Below, piece by piece: positions 6,048-15,107 of a DNA stretch of 33,038 nucleotides (positions within the stretch are counted from its first letter, which is position 1; each line of letters opens with the position of its first letter). The stretch is from a virus. Below the pieces are notes generated by a model. The model saw nothing but the letters and a program-made list of their open reading frames with translations. It was not told the DNA's origin and did not search any database. A program made the translations under genes and the position numbers. The stretch covers positions 1 through 33,038 of the IMG/VR virus record IMGVR_UViG_3300044613_000551. One strand, given 5' to 3'.

Positions 6048-8226
6048 AACAACCTTTTATTTTAGATGTAAATTTAACTCCATTGGATAGGTTAACATTG
6101 TTTGGATTAAAGTAACACTCAATCAATGCAACCTGTGGACTTGGAAATGTTAAGTCTGCATACAACCCTGTAATCGGAGTCAATGGATTAGCTAAGTTAT
6201 TATCATAAGGAACAACCGTTGAACATATCCAGCGAGGTGATGCCTCTGTTGGTTCAATGGTAATCATACCCCAAACAGTTGCAGTATCCCATATGTCAGC
6301 TGTATTGATTGTATGATACGCACTAATCTTATGTAACTCACCTTCCACAACTACAGAAACAATTTGAGATGTGCTCACAACTTCCAAATCCATTGTCTGA
6401 TCTATTGCAGCATCAGAATCATAATCTTTGATTACAATATTCTCACTGTAGATGTGATCTAATTCATTGATGTCAACAGTAACTCTAAGCTGTAACTTCC
6501 AATCTGTTTCAGTTCCATAAGGCACCCAATTACGAGTTTGTTTGTTAGGAAAAAAGAATGCATTAGCATTAGGCTGTGCAATCCAATACTGCCAACTGTA
6601 AAAGAATGGTAAGTATATTCTCATACCATAGTGAGTAATCGTATCTATGTATGAATCCCTCTCAAGTTGAGCTGTCAACTTACGAGATGTTGATGGCAAA
6701 GTTGTTATAACACTTTGAGATTGATTAACAGGATAGTATCCACCTACTTTTGGCACACCTGCAAAGTCAAAATAAGAGCTGTTTAATAGAAACTCCTCAT
6801 CTGTCACTGCATTAACTGACCAAATCTCAGCCTTAGCATATCGTATATCTGCATTGATAGGTACTAAAAACTTACCAATGAATGCAATATCATCCTCAAT
6901 GTTACCTTCAAATCCTAACTTAGTGGTATTGTCATCTGCAATATTTTGTGAATGGTCAACAAATCTATGAACCGGCATGTCTAACACACCTGGTGCAGGG
7001 GGTTGCTCAGTTAATTGGTCATCAAATAACAACAGGTTAACTGTTCCATACTTGGCCCAAATGTAAAATAACCTATCACCAATGCTTCGTGCATCCATAA
7101 AGGTAATGAATGCTGCATTAGGTGTGAACTCCCAATCCCATGTGGTCACTGTTCCAACTGTCACAGGGTTGCTGAACTCTAATGTGTAACCTGCTCCACT
7201 TGGATTTGTTGGTGATGTCAGTATAATAGGGGCTGCACTTGTTTTGGTTTCAGCTAACATGCTCAAATGACTCTGATCATTTGTTTGGTTTTTATAATAT
7301 GTTGCATCAACCGGCATATAACCTGCTCCAAATCCAAAGGATGTACTTGCAGAATCAATTGAAATCTGTCCTGTTTGTACTGTGTTAAACTCCAATACTG
7401 AAATACCACTTACAAGAGTTGCATTGGCAACACCTAAATTGAATGGCTCATCATACCAACCTGTATCTGCATTATCACTTATTACAAAAGTTGTATTATG
7501 ATTAGGATTGCCATAAGTACGCTGCCAAATTGTGCCAAAATAAGTTTTTAAACAGCCACCAAAATCAAAACTTGACTGTAACATTGGGCCGCCTTGAATA
7601 AATACCACTGATAAGTCATAGCTCCTGGTCTTATTTGGATAGGTTGTTTTATCAGTAATGGTTGCACTCACAGCATATTGCCCTGACTTGATACCAACTT
7701 GAGTGCCTGTTACAACTTGATTTGTTGTTGTGCCTGTGAGATTAAATAATATCTTATTTACTGAGCCATCTATTAAGCTGTTTGGTGTAAGTGAGCCTGT
7801 TTGCTGTAAGAAATTCAAGTTAAGTTCCAATCCATTACGCTTTGAGCCACCTTTTTGTTTTGCTATGATGTAAACATATTGAGTGCCACTCTTCCATGTC
7901 ATGGATGCATTGACAATCATTGTGTTTGCTGTCACACTTACTATCTCAACAGTGTTTGTATGGTGTATATTACCATTGGCATTGTAAATAATTACCTCAA
8001 TCTCATCACCTGCCTCAAACCCCTCTGATAGAAAACTTGCACCGGATAAACTTATCTGATTTTGACCTGCAAAGTAACTCAATACAATGGCAGGTGTCTC
8101 AATAATTGATATGTTTTCTGTTAATCTACATGTGTAAGTTTGTTTGTCACCTGCATTGGCTCGATAGAACCCCAGGTTAACATTAAACATATCATTATAA
8201 TTCTGATTACTTACTATAATTGGCAT
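6040..8226 (-). CDS. Large beta-rich tail-tip / baseplate protein
   Basis: This 728-aa protein is dominated by beta-strand patterns, with many aromatic residues and Thr/Asn-rich loops (MPIIVSNQNYNDMFNVNLGF, SLSGASFLSEGFEAGDEIEV, VTTWDWEFTPNAAF). It has only two cysteines, near the C-terminus. There are no collagen-like repeats or hydrolase motifs. It lies between the tail-hub gene and the Cys-rich tip gene, overlapping the upstream small gene by 20 nt and the downstream gene by 8 nt. Position and size fit a distal tail or host-recognition protein. I did not recognise a named family. Confidence 0.7.
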   Translation of the reverse strand: MPIIVSNQNYNDMFNVNLGFYRANAGDKQTYTCRLTENISIIETPAIVLSYFAGQNQISLSGASFLSEGFEAGDEIEVIIYNANGNIHHTNTVEIVSVTANTMIVNASMTWKSGTQYVYIIAKQKGGSKRNGLELNLNFLQQTGSLTPNSLIDGSVNKILFNLTGTTTNQVVTGTQVGIKSGQYAVSATITDKTTYPNKTRSYDLSVVFIQGGPMLQSSFDFGGCLKTYFGTIWQRTYGNPNHNTTFVISDNADTGWYDEPFNLGVANATLVSGISVLEFNTVQTGQISIDSASTSFGFGAGYMPVDATYYKNQTNDQSHLSMLAETKTSAAPIILTSPTNPSGAGYTLEFSNPVTVGTVTTWDWEFTPNAAFITFMDARSIGDRLFYIWAKYGTVNLLLFDDQLTEQPPAPGVLDMPVHRFVDHSQNIADDNTTKLGFEGNIEDDIAFIGKFLVPINADIRYAKAEIWSVNAVTDEEFLLNSSYFDFAGVPKVGGYYPVNQSQSVITTLPSTSRKLTAQLERDSYIDTITHYGMRIYLPFFYSWQYWIAQPNANAFFFPNKQTRNWVPYGTETDWKLQLRVTVDINELDHIYSENIVIKDYDSDAAIDQTMDLEVVSTSQIVSVVVEGELHKISAYHTINTADIWDTATVWGMITIEPTEASPRWICSTVVPYDNNLANPLTPITGLYADLTFPSPQVALIECYFNPNNVNLSNGVKFTSKIKGCYV

Positions 8227-8428
8227 ACTTGTTCACTAAATTATTGATTTGACTCATGTCTTTTGCCTGTTGTGCCTCTGATAAGTCACGTAATAACTCA
8301 TCTGCCTGCCCAGGGTTATCCTTTGCCACCTCTTTAATGGCCATGTGTGCCATTGTTAACACCCCTTGAAGAGAATTGGCAAGGTTTTCAGACATTGCCT
8401 TGAGTTCATTTACTTGATCCTGTGTCAT
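8207..8428 (-). CDS. Short coiled-coil tail protein
   Basis: This 73-aa protein is entirely helical, with acidic heptad-like patterns (QDQVNELKAMSENLANSLQG, then DELLRDLSEAQQAKDMSQIN). Its start overlaps the stop of the hub gene by one base (TAATG), and its end overlaps the next large tail gene by 20 nt. A structural spacer, chaperone or oligomerisation element in tail-tip assembly is likely. No family is recognised. Confidence 0.7.
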   Translation of the reverse strand: MTQDQVNELKAMSENLANSLQGVLTMAHMAIKEVAKDNPGQADELLRDLSEAQQAKDMSQINNLVNKYANYSK

Positions 8429-10173
8429 TAGTTTATCTTTTCTAAAATTACCTTACCATTTGCCCAATCAAGCGGCTCTTTGTATGTGATTTTAGCATCA
8501 CTTTTCTCATCAATCCACTCAATTCTCAGTACCTCACACCACTTATTGTTAGTGAAAATGTAGTTACTGTTCTGCAAAGATACAAATTGAGATTGTCTTA
8601 ATCTTATTCGAGCCTCTTCATGTATGATAAAATCATTATTTGCTATGAAATTAATGTAGTGAAAGTTATTCCATAAGGCTGTTGCACTGTATGTATCATC
8701 AAAATTATTATTGGAAGTATCAAGGCTCACCTTATTACCGCCTGCAGGTGCCTGCTTAACATATAAACTTTTTGTGATACCAAAGTATTCATTAGACACC
8801 TTTAACACGTTAACTCTATCTAATATCTGAGCATAATAATTAGTTCCATTACCAACACCAAAGGATGCAAATGCAATAGTGATAGTGTCAACAAGTATCA
8901 AAAATGGAATTGCCAACACCTCAATGAAACTTAATTTTCCTTTTGGAGCTCCCATTGCAAAGTTAATCCTAACCTCATTCAATCCCTTGATAGTAACAAG
9001 GTCAGCATTGACAGTTGGTACGTTATTCTCAGTTGAGTATTCAGCTTGATGCCTTGCGAACATCTTGCCATCAACTGTGTGAGTATCAGTGTAATCTAAT
9101 GTGTAAGAAATGTAATATCTCTTCCATGCCTCCTCTGTATTGTAAGTGAACTGCTCATCTCTATCCGGTTGTATGTTCAATGCAGGATCTATCTGTAAAG
9201 GTGTTTGAGTATCAAGCCAATCTCTCCTCTCAATCCTTACTGTCTTATTTGTAGGGTCAATAAATAGCTTTGCATTGAATTGCTTTAACACCTCATCAAG
9301 CCATGCTCCAAAGGTTGGTGTTGTATCAGATGCTGAGCATGTTGCTTTGTTCTTTGGATCTGCTAAATCATTGGATATGCCATCAAAGAAACTGTCATTA
9401 TCTTCATTCAATGGAACCGGCAAAGTTAACCAACCCGGTTGAAGGTTAAATATTGTAACAGATGGCAAAGCTGTGTAACCTAAAAACTGACACCCTTTGT
9501 TGAATATCTCTGAGTAATACAGTCCTTTAAAGTATTTTATTCGAGGGAACAGGATAGGAAATAATTGACTAATTAATGTTATGATAGCAGATAATAAACT
9601 AATCCAATAGATTATCTGAATGGCCCATTTTAATGCAGCCTGTATGGGAGCTGTTGGGGTTTCAGCTGACCTATCTGCAAAATCTTTAATTGCATTATAC
9701 AACTGAACAGTCATTATGAATATTGTTGTACTCAATTGTAATGCCATCATGGCAGCATCATCCCTCACAACAATATATCCTACTCTTTTCTCATCAAAAT
9801 AAAATGGATCATCTTTAACCATCAAATCAAAGGATGTGCCTCGAGCCTTATCCCAAAATGTATCTGATCCATTACGTCTCTTTAACTTGACTTCAATCTC
9901 ATGCTGTCTGATTACAGGCTTAGCACTTGAATCTGATAAGTCAATATAGTAATCAAGTGAGATGTTGCCATCCATTTCAACTGTGTAAGGTATTCCAATG
10001 AATAAACCATTATTTTGAATCCATGTTTTGATATACTGATTAGCCTCCCTTGGTAAGATCACTGAGTCAACATTCAGACTCAACACATCTGGATCACCTG
10101 TGAAATCACTCACAACCCCAATTGAATCCCTGTTGCGTGGGCTTACCTCAATCCCATTTAATAAGTGTCTCAT
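8428..10173 (-). CDS. Tail hub / distal tail protein with hydrophobic segments
   Basis: This 581-aa protein follows the tape measure gene, the usual place of the distal tail and hub proteins. The N-terminal 130 residues are beta-rich (MRHLLNGIEVSPRNRDSIGV, YTVEMDGNISLDYYIDL). Two hydrophobic stretches lie at about 140-162 and 178-210, an unusual feature for a baseplate protein. The C-terminal part has beta patterns (KTVRIERRDWLDTQTPLQID, KWCEVLRIEWIDEKSDAKIT) similar to hub proteins. The start overlaps the tape measure stop by 4 nt. The membrane-like segments might be exposed on infection to help cross the envelope; this is inference. Confidence 0.7.
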   Translation of the reverse strand: MRHLLNGIEVSPRNRDSIGVVSDFTGDPDVLSLNVDSVILPREANQYIKTWIQNNGLFIGIPYTVEMDGNISLDYYIDLSDSSAKPVIRQHEIEVKLKRRNGSDTFWDKARGTSFDLMVKDDPFYFDEKRVGYIVVRDDAAMMALQLSTTIFIMTVQLYNAIKDFADRSAETPTAPIQAALKWAIQIIYWISLLSAIITLISQLFPILFPRIKYFKGLYYSEIFNKGCQFLGYTALPSVTIFNLQPGWLTLPVPLNEDNDSFFDGISNDLADPKNKATCSASDTTPTFGAWLDEVLKQFNAKLFIDPTNKTVRIERRDWLDTQTPLQIDPALNIQPDRDEQFTYNTEEAWKRYYISYTLDYTDTHTVDGKMFARHQAEYSTENNVPTVNADLVTIKGLNEVRINFAMGAPKGKLSFIEVLAIPFLILVDTITIAFASFGVGNGTNYYAQILDRVNVLKVSNEYFGITKSLYVKQAPAGGNKVSLDTSNNNFDDTYSATALWNNFHYINFIANNDFIIHEEARIRLRQSQFVSLQNSNYIFTNNKWCEVLRIEWIDEKSDAKITYKEPLDWANGKVILEKIN

Positions 10174-13100
10174 TTTCTTACTTTAAATCTGTTATAGACT
10201 GTTGTATTACCTTTGCGAGTTGACTGTACTATCTCCATTGCTGACTGTGTAATCTCACCTAATTGGATGTTGGTCTCTGGCTTATGCTTAATCACATCTG
10301 TAAGGTTGTCTAACTTAGATGCTAAGATAGCTAAATCCATTGAACTGTGTGCAACATCTTGACCAACTAACCTGCCATTTTGATACTCCATTGCAAGCCT
10401 TGTTAACTGCTCATTAGTAAGGTTGCCTATCTGGTCATTCAATGACTTAGGTATAACCCTCTCATGTGGATGTAACACAGCGTGAAATCCTCCTTTACCA
10501 TCTACTCCACCGCCTGCACCTGTGTCCTCTGTTCCATCATAGAACATTGGCAGTGAACTAATGAAAGCCTGTAATAAACTTGCATCTTTAATGGTGTTCA
10601 TTAGAGCTGTCTTAGGGTCCTTTGCAGCGTGACTTGCATAGGTCTGATATATTGTGTTAGCCAGCTCCATTCTTTGCTGTCTCTTTTGCTCTCTCTCTTT
10701 TTTTCTGTTGCCCTCTGCAATGATACGCTCCTGTTCAGCAAGTGACTCTTTTGCATTGATGTTACCATTGGCAGCCAAAGTTCTGTACATGTCAGCTTGT
10801 TTCTCAGCCGCTGCAATTTCTTTGTCAATTAGTGCAATACGCTCATCTGATTGTTTCTTTAAAAAGTCAGTTGTTTTCTGTGCAAATTCCTGAGTAGTTT
10901 TCCATCTTTCTTCATTGGCTTTTTTATCTTCTTCCTTTTGTTCTAAATTTGCCTTATCCTGTGCAGCTTTAATCTCTTTATTCCTTTTTTGATAAGCTAA
11001 TGTGGTTAACTTATCGTACTCCTGCTGACTTATTTCCTTTTTATCCAATTGAGTTTGTAATGCCCATAACTCATCTTGATAAGCATTCTCAATTAATTTC
11101 TTTTGCTTTTTAAGACCCTCATCCATTAAGTCTGTCTCAGCATCTCTGATTTTCTTTGCAGCATCATATTGTTTCTGATCATCTGCAATCATTTCAGCCA
11201 CCAATTTATCCTCTGCCTCTTTATCTATTGCATCCCATTTTTGATTGATGTCATAGATACCCTTTCTGATATTCTCTTGATATTGTTTTTCTAATGCTGC
11301 TATCTTAGTGGCTTGTTCCTTATCATCTTTGAGCTCAACTTTGGCATCCTCTAATTTACGTTTATAATCAAGAGCCAATGCATCTAATTCCTTTTTTCTG
11401 CTCTCATCTCTGGCTGCCATCTTCTCATCCTCTAATCTGCGTTGAATATCTATCTCAGTTTGTGCATTATCATTCTGAGTATTTAATTTATCATTATTAT
11501 GTTTTTGGTCAATCTTTTTATCCTCTAATAACATGGCATCTTTTTTACCCTGTATTTGAGCTCTTTGTAATTCTAATTTCCTAATAGCTTCTTTTCCCTG
11601 CTTTTCTGTTTCACCTGGATCAAATACCATTTTAGCCACCCAATCAGATGCTGTCTCTAATCCCTCACTGATATATTGATTGATGTTTTTATCTATCATT
11701 CTACCTTTGCCCAGCATCTCGCTAATCAAGTTTATCTCCTCAATTACAACATCAAATGGCAAAGCAATTGCCCTTGTAACTAATGCCATTGACTCTAAGG
11801 TGATACGCACATACCATGACAAATATTCTGCATATAATTTTTGAGAATCAATACGACCTTGAATCTCATTTTTTTGTCTCTGAATATCAATATCTAATGA
11901 ATTTATTTGTTTGTTTAATTCTATTTCCTTTAATTTATTAATCTCTTTTTGAGATTTACCTTGAAGGAGCATTGTACTTTCCTGAGCCTCAAGTAACTCT
12001 AATTTATACTCAGAATCTGCGACATCCTGTTTAAGTTTTTCTCCATATTTCTTTTGCTCAGCAGATACACCTGTGACAGCCTCCTTAATATCATCCCAAT
12101 AGGCAACAATAGTTCCTAATGCAACAACCAATAAACCAATACCTGTTGCAGCAATACCACCTCTAATACCAGATAAGGCAGCCTTGGCAGCTGTGCCCAT
12201 CTTAGAAAATCCTGTACTACCTGCATTGACAGCAACATTTTGAGCATTTTGAGCAGCTGTGAATTGGAAGGTCTTAGCAATGGCTGCTGTAAATCCTGCC
12301 CTTATTTCAGTGAGCATGTCACCTAATCCTCCCAAAGTCTTTAATGCATCACCTAATCCTGCAAGAGCCTGGAGTTTTGCCATGCCTTCCAAGATATTCT
12401 CATTCTCAACACCCAATAACATCATACTTGATTGCACTCCCTGGAAGGCTGCAATACCAATCTCACCTGCCTTAGCTGTTGCACCGGCAAAATTCTCCAT
12501 TGCTGTACCTGCTGTGGCCTTAACAACTGCCTGAGTATCTGAAATTCTATCCCTAAGTTCACCGGCTTGCTGTGCCATTTGTTGGAATTGCGGGTCAGAC
12601 TCATCCATGTTCTGCAATGCCTGAGTTAATTCTCTCAATTGTAGCTTTAAACTCTTTGTTGCCTCACCATAATTACCAACATTTCGTTGATGTTGACCCA
12701 CTGTTGCATCAACTTTCTTCAATTGAGCATCTAATCTGGTCACTGTATCAAGTAATTCCTTACCCTCTACACTGTTTTCTTGGTTCTGAACAGCTAAATC
12801 CTTGTATGCTTTACGAGCTTTGTTAAGTTCAGCACTAAGTTTACTGTAAGCACTTGCCTCATTAGATGCTAACTTAGCCGCTTTCTCCTGTTCCTTTGCC
12901 AATCTTGCAGTCTCTTGAGCTTGCATCTTTTGGAGCTTGACAATTTCCTGCTCAGCTTTAATCTTTTGTTGGTCTGCCTGTGCTTTCAACTTCTCAATCT
13001 GTACAGCCTGTTGCATTAACTTATTTGCCTGCTCACTTGCTGCACTGAATTGCTTTAATTGGGCTGTTGATGCCTGTGTATTAGCTGTTAATTCAGTCTT

Positions 13101-13235
13101 TAATCCTTGAGCTGTTGCCTTGAGTTCAGCCTGTAACTCATTGAATACTGCCAATGTTTTAGATGCTGAATCCCTAACTCCTTTGAACAAATCCTCCTGT
13201 TCAAATAGATCACTGCTACTTATCTTTTTTGCCAT
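10170..13235 (-). CDS. Tape measure protein
   Basis: This 1,021-aa protein is the largest in the window and sits at the tape measure position between tail assembly and tail-tip genes. Residues 30-240 and 590-880 are long charged coiled coils rich in Gln, Lys and Ala. Residues 240-385 are Gly/Ala-rich, with a membrane-like segment at about 357-380 (IAATGIGLLVVALGTIVAYW). A second amphipathic stretch is at about 475-505. These traits are standard for tape measure proteins, which set tail length and help DNA cross the host envelope. No lytic transglycosylase or peptidase motif is visible. The start overlaps the upstream gene by 20 nt. Confidence 0.9.
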   Translation of the reverse strand: MAKKISSSDLFEQEDLFKGVRDSASKTLAVFNELQAELKATAQGLKTELTANTQASTAQLKQFSAASEQANKLMQQAVQIEKLKAQADQQKIKAEQEIVKLQKMQAQETARLAKEQEKAAKLASNEASAYSKLSAELNKARKAYKDLAVQNQENSVEGKELLDTVTRLDAQLKKVDATVGQHQRNVGNYGEATKSLKLQLRELTQALQNMDESDPQFQQMAQQAGELRDRISDTQAVVKATAGTAMENFAGATAKAGEIGIAAFQGVQSSMMLLGVENENILEGMAKLQALAGLGDALKTLGGLGDMLTEIRAGFTAAIAKTFQFTAAQNAQNVAVNAGSTGFSKMGTAAKAALSGIRGGIAATGIGLLVVALGTIVAYWDDIKEAVTGVSAEQKKYGEKLKQDVADSEYKLELLEAQESTMLLQGKSQKEINKLKEIELNKQINSLDIDIQRQKNEIQGRIDSQKLYAEYLSWYVRITLESMALVTRAIALPFDVVIEEINLISEMLGKGRMIDKNINQYISEGLETASDWVAKMVFDPGETEKQGKEAIRKLELQRAQIQGKKDAMLLEDKKIDQKHNNDKLNTQNDNAQTEIDIQRRLEDEKMAARDESRKKELDALALDYKRKLEDAKVELKDDKEQATKIAALEKQYQENIRKGIYDINQKWDAIDKEAEDKLVAEMIADDQKQYDAAKKIRDAETDLMDEGLKKQKKLIENAYQDELWALQTQLDKKEISQQEYDKLTTLAYQKRNKEIKAAQDKANLEQKEEDKKANEERWKTTQEFAQKTTDFLKKQSDERIALIDKEIAAAEKQADMYRTLAANGNINAKESLAEQERIIAEGNRKKEREQKRQQRMELANTIYQTYASHAAKDPKTALMNTIKDASLLQAFISSLPMFYDGTEDTGAGGGVDGKGGFHAVLHPHERVIPKSLNDQIGNLTNEQLTRLAMEYQNGRLVGQDVAHSSMDLAILASKLDNLTDVIKHKPETNIQLGEITQSAMEIVQSTRKGNTTVYNRFKVRK

Positions 13236-13800
13236 TTTGAGCCTTTAAATAACGTTCATATTCCTTTTGTAAAGTAAAAAATTCCTTTACACTTATTTCC
13301 TTTGGCTTGATCCACTGACCCAACCATTTAGACATGTGGACCATCATCTGTTCAATGGTGACTCCACTGCCTGTTGTATTAACCATACTCTTTAATCTCT
13401 CCTCCTCCATCTGTATCAAGGTCAATTTAAACTTATCACCTGTAATCACATACTCAAGTTCAATCAAAGCCTTTTGTTTTATCACTTTGAGAATCTTAGC
13501 ATGTACCTTTGACAATCCAAACTCCTTAATGTACTCATCATGCAGTCGCTCCCACACTTCAATATCCTTTTGTTCTGAGCCATTCTCAGACCTTCTAACA
13601 AACTTTAACTCACCCGACAAACATTTATACCAATTGTGTATTGGTAACTCATCAATACTCAGATAATATCCTGCGTATCTCTTTGTTGTATCTTGTGAGG
13701 AGTTCCTCCTGGAGCTTAATCCTGCTCTCTTCAGTGAGCCCAATAATGCCCTCCCCGAATTTTGTAAATAAGTTATCATTGTCTTTAATTGGGTCCGCAT
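13216..13800 (-). CDS. Tail assembly protein upstream of tape measure (start uncertain)
   Basis: The open frame with an ATG at 13800 gives 194 aa, but its first ~46 residues overlap the preceding gene by almost 150 nt and are basic and low in pattern, as expected from an out-of-frame shadow. The part that looks like protein starts around YLSIDELPIHNWYKC (13662 downward), exactly where the upstream gene stops. No ATG, GTG or TTG is in frame there; only CTG at 13660-13662 or ATT at 13654-13656. Either a non-standard start, a ribosomal frameshift from the upstream gene, or the long overlapping form is used. Helical C-terminal half (EEERLKSMVNTTGS, WIKPKEISVKEF). Position suggests a tail assembly chaperone. 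Confidence 0.6.
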   Translation of the reverse strand: MRTQLKTMITYLQNSGRALLGSLKRAGLSSRRNSSQDTTKRYAGYYLSIDELPIHNWYKCLSGELKFVRRSENGSEQKDIEVWERLHDEYIKEFGLSKVHAKILKVIKQKALIELEYVITGDKFKLTLIQMEEERLKSMVNTTGSGVTIEQMMVHMSKWLGQWIKPKEISVKEFFTLQKEYERYLKAQNGKKDK

Positions 13801-14122
13801 CTATTTCAAAAAAATCTTTTCCTAACAAAAATACCATACTTTTATAGAAATCACCACTATCAAATAAATTATATGGCTCTCCTTCCCTTTTGCGGCCATC
13901 TGATAACATCTCTGTTGTGGCTGAATAGGTTGTTCTACCATTGTCTTTATTTCTCAATGGATTGCCACTCTCATCAACACCCTTATCAAGTAACTGATCT
14001 TGTTGGATGTACTCTACAATGATAGTATTTTGCAGTGTTTTGTCTAAGAATACCCTCTTCCATACCTCATCTGGCTTGAGAAAAGATGTAATGTTATCCA
14101 ATAAATTTATAGCTGCCTCCAT
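13652..14122 (-). CDS. Tail/neck-associated protein upstream of tape measure
   Basis: The open frame can begin at a GTG at 14155, but that codon lies inside the terminator hairpin. The ATG at 14122 (MEAAINLLDNITSFLKPDEVW) is more likely and gives 156 aa. Recognisable segments are IQQDQLLDKGVDESGNPLRN, a TYSATTEM segment and NLFDSGDFYKSMVF. From memory, KG.D..G..L followed by FDTGDFY.S is a pattern of uncharacterised structural-region proteins in Bacteroidetes phages. It lies between the tail tube and tape measure genes. Tail completion or assembly is inferred from position. Confidence 0.7.
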   Translation of the reverse strand: MEAAINLLDNITSFLKPDEVWKRVFLDKTLQNTIIVEYIQQDQLLDKGVDESGNPLRNKDNGRTTYSATTEMLSDGRKREGEPYNLFDSGDFYKSMVFLLGKDFFEIDADPIKDNDNLFTKFGEGIIGLTEESRIKLQEELLTRYNKEIRRILSEY

Positions 14123-14138
14123 TTCAGAATCAAAGGTA

Positions 14139-14178
14139 TAAAAAAAGACCCGCACATTTCTGAGCGAGTCTCTTTTTT
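14139..14178. terminator. Terminator after the major tail protein, possibly bidirectional
   Basis: AGACCCGC (14146-14153) pairs with GCGAGTCT (14164-14171), including one G-T wobble. Runs of A (14140-14146) and T (14173-14178) flank the stem, so it can act on either strand. On the minus strand it follows the tail tube gene and should reduce expression of downstream tail genes relative to capsid and tail tube. Confidence 0.75.
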
Positions 14179-14195
14179 GGGTTTATAGTTTAATA

Positions 14196-15095
14196 TTAAA
14201 CTGTGAAAGTTACAGATCCAATGAATCCATCTTTAACAACTGACACTGTGTAAGTATCACCGGTTACAAGAGTTTTCAATAATGTGTAAGTTCCTTGAGG
14301 TGACTCAGATACACCCGTTGGGTTACCATAAGCAGCCTGAGCAGTTACATCATAGAATGACCAGTCAGTCAATCCTGTTACTCCTTGAAGTAAGATAGGA
14401 TTAAGAGCTGTTCCATAATCAAATGATGCTGTCAATACAACGTTACTTGTAGATGATGATATCTCAACTAAGTTAACATCAATCAATCCTACCAATGTGT
14501 TGAAGTCAACACCTGCCTCTGTTGATGTAATCATGTACATTGTTGAATCATCAAATAGACGATCAAAGTCAAATGTTAACATGATTTTCTGAACTGTTGA
14601 GTCAGTTGCAAACATGAATGTAGGGTTCCATGATTGGTTGTCTACAGGAATTGGATACAAATATCCACCTACTTTAGAACCAATTAAGTTACCTGTTACA
14701 TCAACAACATACACTCCAAAGTTCACACAACGACCAGCTTTCATTTTACCAAGCAATGTTGGAGTTGAATCCTCACCCCATAACTCACCTGTGAATGATC
14801 TTTTACCTTCTCTTAAGAATGCCATTCTACCAGAGTTAGCCTCCTCAAATTGAGACTCAGCCTTTGGAAGTTCTACATTCTCAAATGCCGGTAATGGGAA
14901 CCATCTCTTTGATGCATCTGTCTCATTGATTAAACTGTTCCATGTTGGAAGTGGAGCAGATAAGTCTATCCCGTTCAATGTTCCATCATTGGCTGTCAAT
15001 GGAACCATTATTAATTTACTTGTTACGCTCTGAATAGGAACGCACCCTGGTCTCCCTGTGTTGCCAAGACCAGCATTACAATTACATCCTGCCAT
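14196..15095 (-). CDS. Major tail (tube) protein
   Basis: This 299-aa protein begins with a Cys/Gly-rich stretch (MAGCNCNAGLGNTGRPGCVP). It continues with a beta-rich tube-like domain (KRWFPLPAFENVELPKAESQ, KRSFTGELWGED, KIMLTFDFDRLFDDSTMYMI). The last ~80 residues (TYTLLKTLVTGDTYTVSVVK, then GFIGSVTFTV) look like an immunoglobulin-like or bacterial Big-type surface domain, as often found at the C-terminus of major tail proteins. The gene lies before the tail assembly and tape measure genes and is followed by a terminator, consistent with high-level expression. The assignment is from position and composition, not a catalytic signature. Confidence 0.75.
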   Translation of the reverse strand: MAGCNCNAGLGNTGRPGCVPIQSVTSKLIMVPLTANDGTLNGIDLSAPLPTWNSLINETDASKRWFPLPAFENVELPKAESQFEEANSGRMAFLREGKRSFTGELWGEDSTPTLLGKMKAGRCVNFGVYVVDVTGNLIGSKVGGYLYPIPVDNQSWNPTFMFATDSTVQKIMLTFDFDRLFDDSTMYMITSTEAGVDFNTLVGLIDVNLVEISSSTSNVVLTASFDYGTALNPILLQGVTGLTDWSFYDVTAQAAYGNPTGVSESPQGTYTLLKTLVTGDTYTVSVVKDGFIGSVTFTV

Positions 15096-15107
15096 AATTT
15101 CTATTTT

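Noticed and set aside
9480-10173. Gene encoding an integral membrane protein or separate holin within the hub gene
   Set aside because: The hydrophobic stretches lie inside one continuous 581-codon frame with strong coding character on both sides.
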